Source of the DNA: a virus
IMG/VR virus record: IMGVR_UViG_3300042691_012584
Span: 1 to 59,653 of that record
Strand: one strand, 5' to 3'
Length of the DNA: 59,653 nucleotides
Shown: piece after piece, positions 37,010-45,843 of the stretch
Layout: each line of letters begins with the position of its first letter
Position numbering within the stretch: position 1 is the first letter of the stretch
Program-made: the position numbers and the translations under genes
The notes under the pieces: generated by a model
Databases searched by the model: none
Seen by the model: only the letters and a program-made list of their open reading frames with translations
What the model was told of the DNA's origin: nothing

Positions 37010-37210
37010 ATGATCTTGAAATTCGCGCAGTTCGTCGTGGTCTGTTACGTGACGTGGTTCCTGCTGTATGGCGGGGCTCAGGTCTCAACCACGAATCCGC
37101 TCGCTGCCGGCCTTGCCGGCTGGTTCTGCGCCTTCCTCTTCACCTTGGCGTGGATGTGGGTGAAGGGTCTATTCGCCGGTCTGGCCGGGCTTCGGAAGAG
37201 CTATCATTGA
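37010..37210 (+). CDS. Moron: two-helix inner membrane protein
   Basis: 66 residues with two hydrophobic helices (ILKFAQFVVVCYVTWFLLYGG; LAAGLAGWFCAFLFTLAWMWVKGLFAGLAG). It is the only plus-strand gene in 34-48.8 kb, has its own promoter and overlaps the 3' end of the ejection-protein gene (37169). Independently transcribed small membrane proteins in late regions are typical superinfection-exclusion or lysogenic-conversion genes; that role is inferred. Confidence 0.6.
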   Translation: MILKFAQFVVVCYVTWFLLYGGAQVSTTNPLAAGLAGWFCAFLFTLAWMWVKGLFAGLAGLRKSYH

Positions 37211-39211
37211 CGCCACCACTGAGATGGCCGGGTCGCTGTTCGGAGCCAGAACGGACAACCGTTTGAGGCGGTCGATGGCGTCCGGGGCCGTCAGGATGTC
37301 GGCCAGTTCTTCGGCGTTCTTCCGGTAGCGGGCGCGCTGGACCCATTCCGTGATTGTCTTCTTGGGCGTCAACGCTTGCTGCACCCCGCCTTGTTCCATC
37401 TCGCGCGTGAGGAGCCGGTTGAACTCCGTCTGAGACCCGGGGGCAAGGCGTCGGCCCGTGGCTTCCAGCACTTGCAACAGGTTCTCAAAACCCTGCCGGA
37501 TGGACGTGCCGTTCTTCGGGTCCAACGCCTCCAGCGCCGCAGACAGATTGCGATCCTGTTGCGGGTTGCCGGCGACGAGAATGCGGAACCGGGCACCTGC
37601 GTTCTCGGCGTTAGTCAGTTGCTTCTTCGACGCCTCATTAAAGGCGTTCTGAAGGAACTGGCGGGTCAGGTCGCGGGCCGCAGTCGGGTCTTTCTCATTC
37701 ACTTCAAGGATCGCCCGACGGACGGCATTCGGGTTCAACGTCTCAGGCTTCGCGGGGAAGAGGATCTGGCGCTGCTTGGCAAAGGCGCCCGCATCCAACG
37801 GGTCCGTCGCGGCAAGCTGCCCGACCGGGGATCGGATGGCGGGGTTCACGATTTCGTTGGTGATCCGCTCGTACTCGGCAAGGCCCTGACGGTAGTCGTC
37901 GCTGCTTCGCGCCATCAGGTCACGCAGTTCGCCCAGAAGCGGGCCGATCTTCGCCGCCGTCTCCTTATCGATGGCGTCTGCCGCGATGTCGGGCTTGTCC
38001 ATACGGTCGCGGAAGAACTTACGCGCGCGGTCAAGATTCTCAATGTCCGTCACCGGGACGCGGGCCTGAGCGGGCGTACCGGGCGTGGATGGAACGAACT
38101 TTCCATCGACGTACTGAGCGCGGGTTCCCGGCACGGCGTCTTTGGCCGGCGCTTCAATCAGTCGGCGGCGCAACTCGGCCAGCGGGCCACCAGACAGGAT
38201 GCCCGTCTTGTCGGCCGCAATCATGTCATCGATCTTGGCAATGATACCCTCGACGTCCTGTGCCGGGACGCGAACGGGGTCTGCGGCCTTGTAAAGCGGC
38301 CTTACCGCCTGAGTACGCGCCTCTCCCACGTCCTTAATCACGTCCTGTGCTGCGGCTTGGACGCGGGGCGGGATTTCGGCCGGGATGGGCGATGCCGGGC
38401 CAATGGCGTCCAGTTCGCGCGTCACCGCGCCTTCAACCTGACCGGGGCGGCGGTTCATAAAATCCTGCATCCGCACGCCACCGCCGCGCGACTGCTCAAC
38501 GACCCGTTGGACGTCCTGCAACGGGGTGCGGCCGGTCACCTGTGCGATGGCCTCAGCCACCGTCAGATCAACGCCCCTCGACCGTGCGGCATCCATCAAC
38601 CGCTGCGTCATCTCGACCTGAGATGGATCAAGCCCCTCCAGCGCATCGCGGGCGATGGACGACGACGTGGCGGGAAACGCGCGAACCTGCCCAGCGAGCA
38701 ACGGAAGACCGACGCCAGCGACGACGCGCCCAGCCTGTTCGTAGGGCGTGCCCTCAAGCGCCTGCCCGGCGGCCTCGGCACCACCGCCACCAAGCGCGCC
38801 CATGATCACACCACCAGCGCCGAAGGGCGAACTCGCCATCCCCTCAACCGCCCCGGCTGCGATCTTCCCCGGTGCGCTTTCCGGGCGACGGTTCATCTGG
38901 AACCCCAACTTCCCCATGAACCCGGCGACGTCTTCCGGGGTGGGGAGAAGGTTCTTCACCTCGTAGGCGGGAGGGAGGCCCGTGGCGGCTTCCATGCCAG
39001 CATTCGCCCCGGAGCGGACGAGCGACTCAACTGACCCAGGAAGGCCGATCAAGTTGGCGATGCCCCGCAGGGCCGCCTGAGACGCCAAGTCCTGTGCGTT
39101 TACCGCCGTTTCGGCACCGGAGACGATGGCGGCCTTCGCCCTGTCACCGCGCGACGGGATAAGATCCGCGAAGTCGTCGCCGGGGATCAGGTCATCGAAC
39201 TCGCCAGCCAT
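37169..39211 (-). CDS. Large internal/ejection virion protein
   Basis: 680 residues from ATG 39211 (or GTG 39214). The N-terminal MAGEFDDLIPGDDFADLIPS contains two FADLIP-like repeats typical of podoviral ejection proteins. A hydrophobic Gly/Ala region follows (FGAGGVIMGALGGGGAEAAGQ, RVVAGVGLPLLAG, about residues 130-190), then a long helical body (about 230-660). Third and last of the three large internal proteins encoded in a row; such proteins form the ejected tunnel or protect DNA entry. Confidence 0.7.
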   Translation of the reverse strand: MAGEFDDLIPGDDFADLIPSRGDRAKAAIVSGAETAVNAQDLASQAALRGIANLIGLPGSVESLVRSGANAGMEAATGLPPAYEVKNLLPTPEDVAGFMGKLGFQMNRRPESAPGKIAAGAVEGMASSPFGAGGVIMGALGGGGAEAAGQALEGTPYEQAGRVVAGVGLPLLAGQVRAFPATSSSIARDALEGLDPSQVEMTQRLMDAARSRGVDLTVAEAIAQVTGRTPLQDVQRVVEQSRGGGVRMQDFMNRRPGQVEGAVTRELDAIGPASPIPAEIPPRVQAAAQDVIKDVGEARTQAVRPLYKAADPVRVPAQDVEGIIAKIDDMIAADKTGILSGGPLAELRRRLIEAPAKDAVPGTRAQYVDGKFVPSTPGTPAQARVPVTDIENLDRARKFFRDRMDKPDIAADAIDKETAAKIGPLLGELRDLMARSSDDYRQGLAEYERITNEIVNPAIRSPVGQLAATDPLDAGAFAKQRQILFPAKPETLNPNAVRRAILEVNEKDPTAARDLTRQFLQNAFNEASKKQLTNAENAGARFRILVAGNPQQDRNLSAALEALDPKNGTSIRQGFENLLQVLEATGRRLAPGSQTEFNRLLTREMEQGGVQQALTPKKTITEWVQRARYRKNAEELADILTAPDAIDRLKRLSVLAPNSDPAISVVASMIALPKPGQTGE

Positions 39212-40551
39212 CACAGGTCTCCCGGAGGCTCAATGCCCATATCCCGCAGGCGCTTGGCGATAGCGTCCCTTTGAGCCCCGCGAGCAATAGCGGCACGAGC
39301 GCGCTTGATGACGTCTTCTTGCTCGGGCGTGTAGGACGTGGCTGCTGGGCGCGGCTGCTGCGCGGCCAGGGCATCGGCTGCCGGGCGCTGCGTCGTCAGA
39401 AGGTTGCGCTGGCGCGTCGTGAGCGGGTCGCCCAGCTTGGACAATTCCTCAGACACAGACACCGGGTCGGGCACGTTCCCGTTCTTCCGCGCGTTGTCGC
39501 GGAACACCTGCGCCACCTTGCGGTCGTACTCGTCCAACTGCCGCATCATGCCGAGGATTGCCCGGACGCCATCCGGGGTGTTGGCGAGGGTCGGGATCTG
39601 GTTGCGGATGATGGACCGCTCGTTCTCCGTGATCTGGCCTTGCCCCTTCGGCGCCACCTCAAGTTCAAGGCGGGCTTGGAGGGACTTGAAGACCTCGGCG
39701 TCGGACAGATTGCCGCCCACCTTGATACCGAACACGTCGTCCAGCAACTTGGACGCATTCAAGCGCAGCTCCGCCGTCGCGCCGGGCTTGAAGCCGTCGA
39801 TGGCCTGTTCCATGCGATCGTAGAACTGAGCGCGGCGATCGGCAGAACGCGCGGCCTCCTGCGCGACGCCGAACTGAGTGGCGGCGTCGGTGTATAGCTT
39901 CTCTGTCCCCTTGCGCTCGCCGGTCACGGTCACGTTGGTCGAGGCGGGGGCGGGCCGATCCCCGAGACGGCGCCCGAGGCCCGTGGGGCTGTTCGGGTCG
40001 CGCTCAAACACGCCTTGTTCCGTCGTGACGGTGGTGGGCGCCCTCGGCGTCTGCAACGATGCTGCTAGGTACGTGCGCCCCGCGCCATCGGGGTCTGCCA
40101 AGATGATCTGCTTCTGTGCGGGCGTCAGTTTGGTGTCGGATTCCAGCGCCGTGCGGAGCGATTGCCGCGTGGCCCGCTGTTGTTCCCCCGCCGCAATCTG
40201 CCCGCCGATCTGAGCCTTCTGGACCAGTTCGCGGACGTTCTGGTTTCCCGTCTTTTCGACGTTGGCAAGGGCGGCCTGCCCGGCTTCTCCCACCGCTCCG
40301 AAGAGGGAGGGGGACCGGGATGCCAGCATTCCCAGACCAAGCTGAAGCAACAGGTCGTAGGGACGTGCCGCGCGGTCGCTCTCGACGGCTTCCTGATAGG
40401 CTTCCGTCGTGAGCTCTGGGAAGACGGCGGGGGCCTTCCGGCTCCCGCCCCCGCCCTTCAGTGCGGCGAGGAACCTTTCCATGCGATCTTCGGGCGTATC
40501 GCCAAAGTCAGAGATTTCGGCGTCATCAACCCCAAGAATCATGCCGGTCAT
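39211..40551 (-). CDS. Internal/ejection virion protein
   Basis: 446 residues, largely helical. Key stretches: MTGMILGVDDAEISDFGDTP, GLGMLASRSPSLFGAVGEAGQAALAN (about residues 72-97; the LLxxGLGMMAG.S..pl..iG.g pattern of podoviral internal proteins), then GQIAAGEQQRATRQ and an LTPAQKQIILADPDG spacer. The C-terminus carries YTPEQEDVIKRARAAIARGA typical of such proteins. Good GAGGTGAG ribosome site. Confidence 0.75.
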   Translation of the reverse strand: MTGMILGVDDAEISDFGDTPEDRMERFLAALKGGGGSRKAPAVFPELTTEAYQEAVESDRAARPYDLLLQLGLGMLASRSPSLFGAVGEAGQAALANVEKTGNQNVRELVQKAQIGGQIAAGEQQRATRQSLRTALESDTKLTPAQKQIILADPDGAGRTYLAASLQTPRAPTTVTTEQGVFERDPNSPTGLGRRLGDRPAPASTNVTVTGERKGTEKLYTDAATQFGVAQEAARSADRRAQFYDRMEQAIDGFKPGATAELRLNASKLLDDVFGIKVGGNLSDAEVFKSLQARLELEVAPKGQGQITENERSIIRNQIPTLANTPDGVRAILGMMRQLDEYDRKVAQVFRDNARKNGNVPDPVSVSEELSKLGDPLTTRQRNLLTTQRPAADALAAQQPRPAATSYTPEQEDVIKRARAAIARGAQRDAIAKRLRDMGIEPPGDL

Positions 40552-40559
40552 GTCTCACC

Positions 40560-41549
40560 TCAATCGCGAAAGCCGGGAATGCCGATGCCGTCCTTGCCGA
40601 GCCACCCGAGCCCTCGCGGCCCGGCGATGCCGACGCCGGTTGCCGCTCCGCCGATCAACTGAGACAGAAGCGAGGCCCCCGGCTGGTTCGTCGTCGTGCT
40701 GCGCTCGTAGGGCGTGCCCTGCAAGGCCGACTGAAGGATCTGGAGATTGCGGATCGGCCAGTCCCGAGCCTCGCGGAAATCTCCATATTGCGTGTCAAAG
40801 ATCCCCTGCGCGATGCCACGCTCCTGCCCGCCGAGCGAGTTGAGGAGTTGGATGATCGACGCGTCGTTCCCGAAGCCCGTTTGCCCGAGGTTCGCGAGCG
40901 TCGTGGCCCCGGCAATGTCCCGGCTCGCCCCGGCGTTGTTGATCTGTTCGAGGAGCTGGCTAATCTGCAATCCTCGGTTCTGTTCCTGATTGAACTGCTG
41001 CTGACCGCTCTCGAAAGCCTGAGAGGCGACCTGTCCGACCTGTCGCTGCGTCTGGTCGCGCTGTAGCCCTTCCGCCACCGCCTGACGGGACCCGCCGAAC
41101 GCCCCGGCCTTGGCCGCACGCGCGCGGATGTCGTTAAGGCTCCGGTCCCCCGTGCGCTCGATTTCCCCGAACACCGCGTCCATGTACGGGTTCATAAAGG
41201 CGGTCGTGTCGCTGTCCTTGAACCGCTGGCCGGAGGCGAGCGCGACCGGCATGGCCCCGCTCTCTCGGCCCGTGGCCCCGCGCACCATCCCCGCCGCTTC
41301 GGTGAGGAACGGATTGCCCGACATGCCACCAGCCTTGGTGCGGGCGTCCATCTCCATCGGCGTGAACCCCGCAACGCGAGGCCCGGTGTACTGAGGTGGC
41401 GTGCCGAGGTTCGACGGCCAGTTTCCCGCCGCGACCTGTTCCGCCGTCTGGAAATTACGGCGGCCGGCGTCGGTGACCCAATCGGGGATGCTCTGCGTCT
41501 GCGTGGCGGTCTGGCGGCCGGTGCCGAACAAGTTGTCGAAGATGCTCAT
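40560..41549 (-). CDS. Internal virion protein
   Basis: 329 residues from ATG 41549. The sequence IPDWVTDAGRRNFQTAEQVAAG, then YTGPRVAGFTPMEMDARTKAG, AFMNPYMDAVFGEIERTGDRSLNDIRARAAKAGAFGGSRQAVAEG (about residues 115-160) and QEQNRGLQISQLLEQINNAGASRD is typical of an uncharacterised internal protein in short-tailed phages. C-terminal Gly-rich (GGAATGVGIAGPRGL). Confidence 0.75.
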   Translation of the reverse strand: MSIFDNLFGTGRQTATQTQSIPDWVTDAGRRNFQTAEQVAAGNWPSNLGTPPQYTGPRVAGFTPMEMDARTKAGGMSGNPFLTEAAGMVRGATGRESGAMPVALASGQRFKDSDTTAFMNPYMDAVFGEIERTGDRSLNDIRARAAKAGAFGGSRQAVAEGLQRDQTQRQVGQVASQAFESGQQQFNQEQNRGLQISQLLEQINNAGASRDIAGATTLANLGQTGFGNDASIIQLLNSLGGQERGIAQGIFDTQYGDFREARDWPIRNLQILQSALQGTPYERSTTTNQPGASLLSQLIGGAATGVGIAGPRGLGWLGKDGIGIPGFRD

Positions 41550-41551
41550 GT

Positions 41552-42157
41552 TCACCCCCAGAACCCAGGATCGCCGCCCATGCCCGTCGAATCGCGGGAC
41601 ACGGCGTCGATCGAATTGCCGACAGCATCGGTCGTGCGGTCGCCCGCATCGGGCACGCCGCCTTCACCCATCTGGTTTTCGTTGACGCCCCACTGATTGC
41701 CCTGCGCCTGTAGGGCCGCTTCAAGCATCTGCTGGTCAATGGACGTGCCGAACATCCCGAAGGGGCTGGCCGCGTTGGCGAACGCCGATCCTGACGACAA
41801 GGCGTTGGGGATGCCGAGCGACGCGAGGTCCGACCCCGCGAGGTTCATCCCGCGCGTCGTGTCCACCCCGGCGCCCATGAGGGAGCCGATCAGGCCGCCC
41901 ATCATTCCGCCGGCCATCTTGCCCGAGGAATAGTCGTAGATCGGCCCCTGACTGACCGCGAGGGGATCGCGGCTGTACGAGGGTCCACCCATGCCCATGT
42001 CTTCCGCGCCCCGCGTTTCGGGGATCGGCATCTCTACCTTGGGGAGCGCGGCGGCGACTTCGGGCTTCGGCTCCTCGCGCGCGGGCATCGCGGGCGCATA
42101 GCCTCTCACCCGGTCAGCCCCGAACAAGCCGACCAGCGTATCAAGCAGGGTTGCCAT
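41552..42157 (-). CDS. Virion-module protein
   Basis: 201 residues. MATLLDTLVGLFGADRVRGY, then a Pro/Glu-rich linker, GGMMGGLIGSLMGAGV (hydrophobic, Gly/Met-rich) and QQMLEAALQAQGNQWG. Likely another minor internal or tail protein, between the tail hub protein and the ejection proteins. Confidence 0.6.
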   Translation of the reverse strand: MATLLDTLVGLFGADRVRGYAPAMPAREEPKPEVAAALPKVEMPIPETRGAEDMGMGGPSYSRDPLAVSQGPIYDYSSGKMAGGMMGGLIGSLMGAGVDTTRGMNLAGSDLASLGIPNALSSGSAFANAASPFGMFGTSIDQQMLEAALQAQGNQWGVNENQMGEGGVPDAGDRTTDAVGNSIDAVSRDSTGMGGDPGFWG

Positions 42158-42160
42158 GGA

Positions 42161-44197
42161 TTACCTCCGTCCGCCGGCCGGCTGGACTTCAAGCTGCACC
42201 GCGCCGAGCCGCCAAGTGGTCGAGGCGTCGGGCAGGCTTTCGATGCGGATGCGGACTTGTCGGGCTGGGACGCGCATCGTCACGTCCTCCGTCGAAGGGC
42301 CGGCTTGGAACGGGCCTTCCGTCGTCTCGCTGCCCTGCGGCTTGTCGCGGGTGAGCAAGTAGAGGTTCACCCCGACCGCCATGCCCTTAAAATCCGGCAC
42401 CCACCGGAAGACGTCCATCAGGGGCTCGCCCTCGCCCAACTCGACGGGGCTGCTTTCGATGAAGACTTCCGAGTATGGCGCGCCGTTGTCGCCGGTCCCG
42501 CTCTCCATGAAAAACAGGTTCCCGTCGTCGGTTGCAGCGATGGGGTTCCCGACCCCGCTACGATCCGCCCATGCGGTGAGATCAAACGACCCGATGGACC
42601 ATTCGCCGCTGACATAGTTCCACGTCACATAGCGGGAGCATTCAAGGTTCGCGGTCCCCGTGGGGTACAGCGTCCAGAGTTCCGCGAACTGGCTATTCGA
42701 CCCCGTGTAGATTTTCGCCTCTTGGACGGGGGAGAGCGTGTCGAACACGAAGTCCCGCACCGGGCAGTCGATCGCCCTCGGAGCCGACCCGTCGTATAGG
42801 AAGAACTGCCGGCTAGTCCCGACCCAGAACGATCGCCCATCCTGTTCCGAAAACGCACGGGGGCCGATGATCCCGCATTCCGTCCCGAGGGGGACGAAGG
42901 AGAACACGAACGTCCCCTCACCCGTGTAGCGCATGGCGTAGAGCGCCCGGTCGGTCCAGATCAAGTTCTGACCCACCGATGCCTTCCCGCAAATTCCCTC
43001 CGACCCGATGGCGAGCGTGAAGTCACCGGCCTGATTGGTGTCGCTGGCCGTCCACGTCGTGTTGTCTTCCTGGTCCGACCACCGGACGAGGCGGGGGTCG
43101 TAGACCGAGGACAGGTTCGTGGACCCTACACACACCACATGCCGTTCCGGGGTGACGAACATATAGCCGATCTGAGCCGGGGCGTTGCTTACCACCGCCG
43201 CCCGCTGGGACGGGTTCAACTGCCATTCGAAAAGTCCGTCGTATCGGGGATTGGCGAGGAGGTATTCGCCCCACGCCGCGAGGCTCCATGTGCGGGCCTG
43301 GTTTTCCTGCGCCGAACCACCAAGGCCGAAGCCGCCAGAACCAAACCCACCCACACCGAACCCGCCACCACCAAGGCTGTCGTCGTTCCCGACGCCGATT
43401 TCCGCCTTGATCTGGACCGTCGTGGACCCGCCCGAGGACGAGGCGTTCGCCGTGCCCGCCCCGGTGAGCGTGAAGGTGTTGGCGGTCGGGACCGTGCCCA
43501 CGGTGTAGCTTTTGAAGTGCCGCGCCACCACCGATGCGCCCCCGCCCGTGGCCGAGGACGTCGCGACCGACGAATGATAGATCAGGTACACGTCCGTCGT
43601 CAGGACCGTGATGGTGTAATCGCCCGAGATGGTGATCCCGCCGACCGCACTGGCACCGGAGAAGTTGACAATCTCCCCCGTGGCGAAACCATGCGAGGTC
43701 TGCGTCACCTCCACCGCCGCCGAGTTCGCGAGCGTCGTGAACGGGGAGGAAAGCGTGGCGTCGTCGCCGCCGATGGTGACGTTGTTAATGGCCCCGACGG
43801 GGGTGTGGAGATAGACGTAATCCCCCACCGCTAGGCCGTGCGAGGTCCAGGTGATCGTGACCGTGGACGAGCCGTTCGTCGTGGCGATGGGGTTCGTGCC
43901 GAGGGTGGCAGACGACCGGATGGGGGTGATATCGTAGAGCCGCCCGCCGTAGTAGGCGTAGAGCTTCTTCGACGTCCCCACCGCGCAATACGAGTTCCCG
44001 GCGTTGTCCGACCACGGGAACAAGGCACGGCACCGTCCGGTGAAAGTGCTGATGGCCGCCAACTCCCGCCCGCCGATAGGCTGGGGGAGGCCCCGGTAGA
44101 AGCGTACCTTGTCGCCGTCCGTCCACCGGGGACGTGAGGCGAGTTCCGTCTCGTCCTTCACGATCCCCGGCTGGAATTGGAGGCGAGCGTAGGGCAT
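42161..44197 (-). CDS. Tail hub / DNA-stabilisation-like beta-propeller protein
   Basis: 678 residues. It begins MPYARLQFQPGIVKDETELASRPRWTDGDKVRFYRGLPQPIGG, the characteristic opening of a large podovirus tail protein comparable in position to P22 gp10-type packaged-DNA stabilisation proteins. Repeated Trp-containing strands (VCVGSTNLSSVYDPRLVRWSDQED; RSFWVGTSRQFFLYDG) suggest a beta-propeller. A Gly/Phe-rich repeat GGFGVGGFGSGGFGLGG is near residues 275-295. Probably closes the head-to-tail channel or forms the tail knob. Confidence 0.75.
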   Translation of the reverse strand: MPYARLQFQPGIVKDETELASRPRWTDGDKVRFYRGLPQPIGGRELAAISTFTGRCRALFPWSDNAGNSYCAVGTSKKLYAYYGGRLYDITPIRSSATLGTNPIATTNGSSTVTITWTSHGLAVGDYVYLHTPVGAINNVTIGGDDATLSSPFTTLANSAAVEVTQTSHGFATGEIVNFSGASAVGGITISGDYTITVLTTDVYLIYHSSVATSSATGGGASVVARHFKSYTVGTVPTANTFTLTGAGTANASSSGGSTTVQIKAEIGVGNDDSLGGGGFGVGGFGSGGFGLGGSAQENQARTWSLAAWGEYLLANPRYDGLFEWQLNPSQRAAVVSNAPAQIGYMFVTPERHVVCVGSTNLSSVYDPRLVRWSDQEDNTTWTASDTNQAGDFTLAIGSEGICGKASVGQNLIWTDRALYAMRYTGEGTFVFSFVPLGTECGIIGPRAFSEQDGRSFWVGTSRQFFLYDGSAPRAIDCPVRDFVFDTLSPVQEAKIYTGSNSQFAELWTLYPTGTANLECSRYVTWNYVSGEWSIGSFDLTAWADRSGVGNPIAATDDGNLFFMESGTGDNGAPYSEVFIESSPVELGEGEPLMDVFRWVPDFKGMAVGVNLYLLTRDKPQGSETTEGPFQAGPSTEDVTMRVPARQVRIRIESLPDASTTWRLGAVQLEVQPAGGRR

Positions 44198-44871
44198 TAG
44201 ACAAGGCCCCGCGTCGGGATGCCCATCTGCGGCATGGACCGGCGGGTGGAATAGTTCCGGCCGAAGGGGGATGCACTGATCGGGTTGCTCATGGCCGAAG
44301 TCTGTTGGCCCGTGACGGCACCGGACCCGAACTGACCGGGGGATGCGCCGAAGAGGTCGGTGAACTGGTTATTGCGCGGCATGGCGCCGAAGCCGGGACC
44401 ACCGCCGCCACCGCCCATCAACTGCCCGAGGATGCCGCCGAGCCAATCAGGCGGGCCGCCACCCATGCCCCCGGTGTTGCGCGGGGTCCAGTCAGGCGGC
44501 CCCCATACCGCTGACTGGAACGGATTGACATTGGGGTCCTGATACCCACGACCCGTCATGCCGCCGGGCTGCGCCATCGGGGGCTGCATCTGTCCCGGCG
44601 CAATCGGCTGCCCGCCGACCGTCTGTGTGAACGCCGGGCCCTGACGCGCCGCCGCCGCGTTAAACCCTGCGGGATTAAGCCGGGGGTCATCAGGCGACAG
44701 AGACCGCCGCATATCGCCGTGCCTGTCCGAAAACTCGGGCGTGGCGAGAAGCGCGTTCCGGTAGTCGTTGATGCTCCCGCCGACGTTGTTCCATGCCGCC
44801 AGATCGGAGGCTGGCGCGTCGCGGCCCAAAATCTCGCGATACTGCGCATTCAGTTGGTCCTGCGTCAGCAT
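44197..44871 (-). CDS. Tail-associated Gly/Met/Pro-rich protein
   Basis: 224 residues. N-terminal MLTQDQLNAQYREILGRDAPASDLAAWNNVGGSINDYRNALLATPEF contains a DUF4214-like segment (YREILGRxAp..l..w). The rest is low complexity (GGMGGGPPDWLGGILGQLMGGGGGG). It may link fibre and tail; the C-terminus shares its last base with the hub gene start. Confidence 0.65.
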   Translation of the reverse strand: MLTQDQLNAQYREILGRDAPASDLAAWNNVGGSINDYRNALLATPEFSDRHGDMRRSLSPDDPRLNPAGFNAAAARQGPAFTQTVGGQPIAPGQMQPPMAQPGGMTGRGYQDPNVNPFQSAVWGPPDWTPRNTGGMGGGPPDWLGGILGQLMGGGGGGPGFGAMPRNNQFTDLFGASPGQFGSGAVTGQQTSAMSNPISASPFGRNYSTRRSMPQMGIPTRGLV

Positions 44872-44872
44872 G

Positions 44873-45307
44873 TCAGCCTCCGTTCACGATTGCGCGCAGG
44901 GTCGCGCGGCGTTGGACCCATGCGGTGTAGCGGGCGGGCATTTCAGCCCCGGCGGCGAGGTCCTCGATCCACCGGGGCTCGAATTGGCCGTCCGTGATGG
45001 CGAGCGCGGCGCGGGCCTGATCGGCCGTCATGGGCGGGGGATCGCCGCAGGTGTAGGTGGCCGTGGCGCTGTCCTTCCCGACGGTCCACGACCGGGTGAG
45101 CGTCACCTTGCCGTCGGGGGGCAAGACGCCGGCATCCGTCGCGGGGAGCGCCGTCAGCGACCCTAGGACGAGGCGGCCGGTCGGCGCCACGCTCGGCGGG
45201 CTGATGTTGTGGCCCCGCGCGTAGAGCATCGCCGCGACCGCCGCGGGGTTCCAGCCGGACAGTTCGGCGACGACCGCGCCGTCCTCGATGATGACGTGCA
45301 TGGTCAT
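44873..45307 (-). CDS. Fibre-associated small protein
   Basis: 144 residues from ATG 45307 (ATGA overlap with the HNH gene). N-terminal MTMHVIIEDGAVVAELSGWN, and a C-terminal helical part MTADQARAALAITDGQFEPRWIEDLAAGAEMP. Position after fibre genes suggests a fibre chaperone; not shown by homology. Confidence 0.55.
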   Translation of the reverse strand: MTMHVIIEDGAVVAELSGWNPAAVAAMLYARGHNISPPSVAPTGRLVLGSLTALPATDAGVLPPDGKVTLTRSWTVGKDSATATYTCGDPPPMTADQARAALAITDGQFEPRWIEDLAAGAEMPARYTAWVQRRATLRAIVNGG

Positions 45308-45843
45308 GTGGCAATCCCCCCGACGTCTTCTGCCCAGATACGGTGATGGACGATCTGGCACACGTAGGCCGGGATCAGCCCGTAATGCGCCGCGATGTCC
45401 TTCTGCATTTCCCCGGCAGCCCACCGCGCGCGGATGTCTCGCGCCACTTCAATACTCAGGTGGACGCACCGCCGGTTCCGCTGCTGCATTTTGCGGGTCG
45501 CCCATCGAACATTGTCCGGCTCATAGCCCCGGTCATTGTCGATACGGTCAAGCGACAGTCCGTCAGGGCTCTTGCCCATGTCCGCGTAGAAGTTCTCAAA
45601 CGACATCCATCGCTCGCACACCGTAATCCCGCGCCCGCCATAGTTCTTGAAATGCTTGTCGGCCGGGTCAGTGCACCGCTTTACCATTGCGAGCCAACGG
45701 TTGTACGTATTCTTGTCTTTGCCGTGGCGCTTCAGTTTGACCGTGTTGGGGTCTCCGTGCGCCATTATTCTCATGTAATGGGTGTGGCAGTATCCACGGG
45801 CGCTGTGTTTCCCCGTGCAATTTGGGACGGCGCACGTTTTCAT
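45304..45843 (-). CDS. HNH homing-type endonuclease with zinc motif
   Basis: 179 residues. Starts with a Cys/His finger CAVPNCTGKHSARGYCHTHYMRI (about residues 4-26), then WLAMVKRCTDPADKHFKNYGGRGITVCERW and the HNH core SLDRIDNDRGYEPDNVRWATRKMQQRNRR (about 95-125). The C-terminal part is a HTH (MQKDIAAHYGLIPAYVCQIVHH). This is a typical mobile phage HNH endonuclease; it sits between two fibre genes and shares one base with the upstream stop (TAATG). Confidence 0.85.
   Translation of the reverse strand: MKTCAVPNCTGKHSARGYCHTHYMRIMAHGDPNTVKLKRHGKDKNTYNRWLAMVKRCTDPADKHFKNYGGRGITVCERWMSFENFYADMGKSPDGLSLDRIDNDRGYEPDNVRWATRKMQQRNRRCVHLSIEVARDIRARWAAGEMQKDIAAHYGLIPAYVCQIVHHRIWAEDVGGIAT

Noticed and set aside
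37376-39034. Long plus-strand open frame (552 codons) opposite the ejection-protein gene
   Set aside because: It is an antisense shadow in GC-rich DNA: composition is Arg/His/Leu-rich without domains, and the minus frame has clear phage features and proper overlaps.
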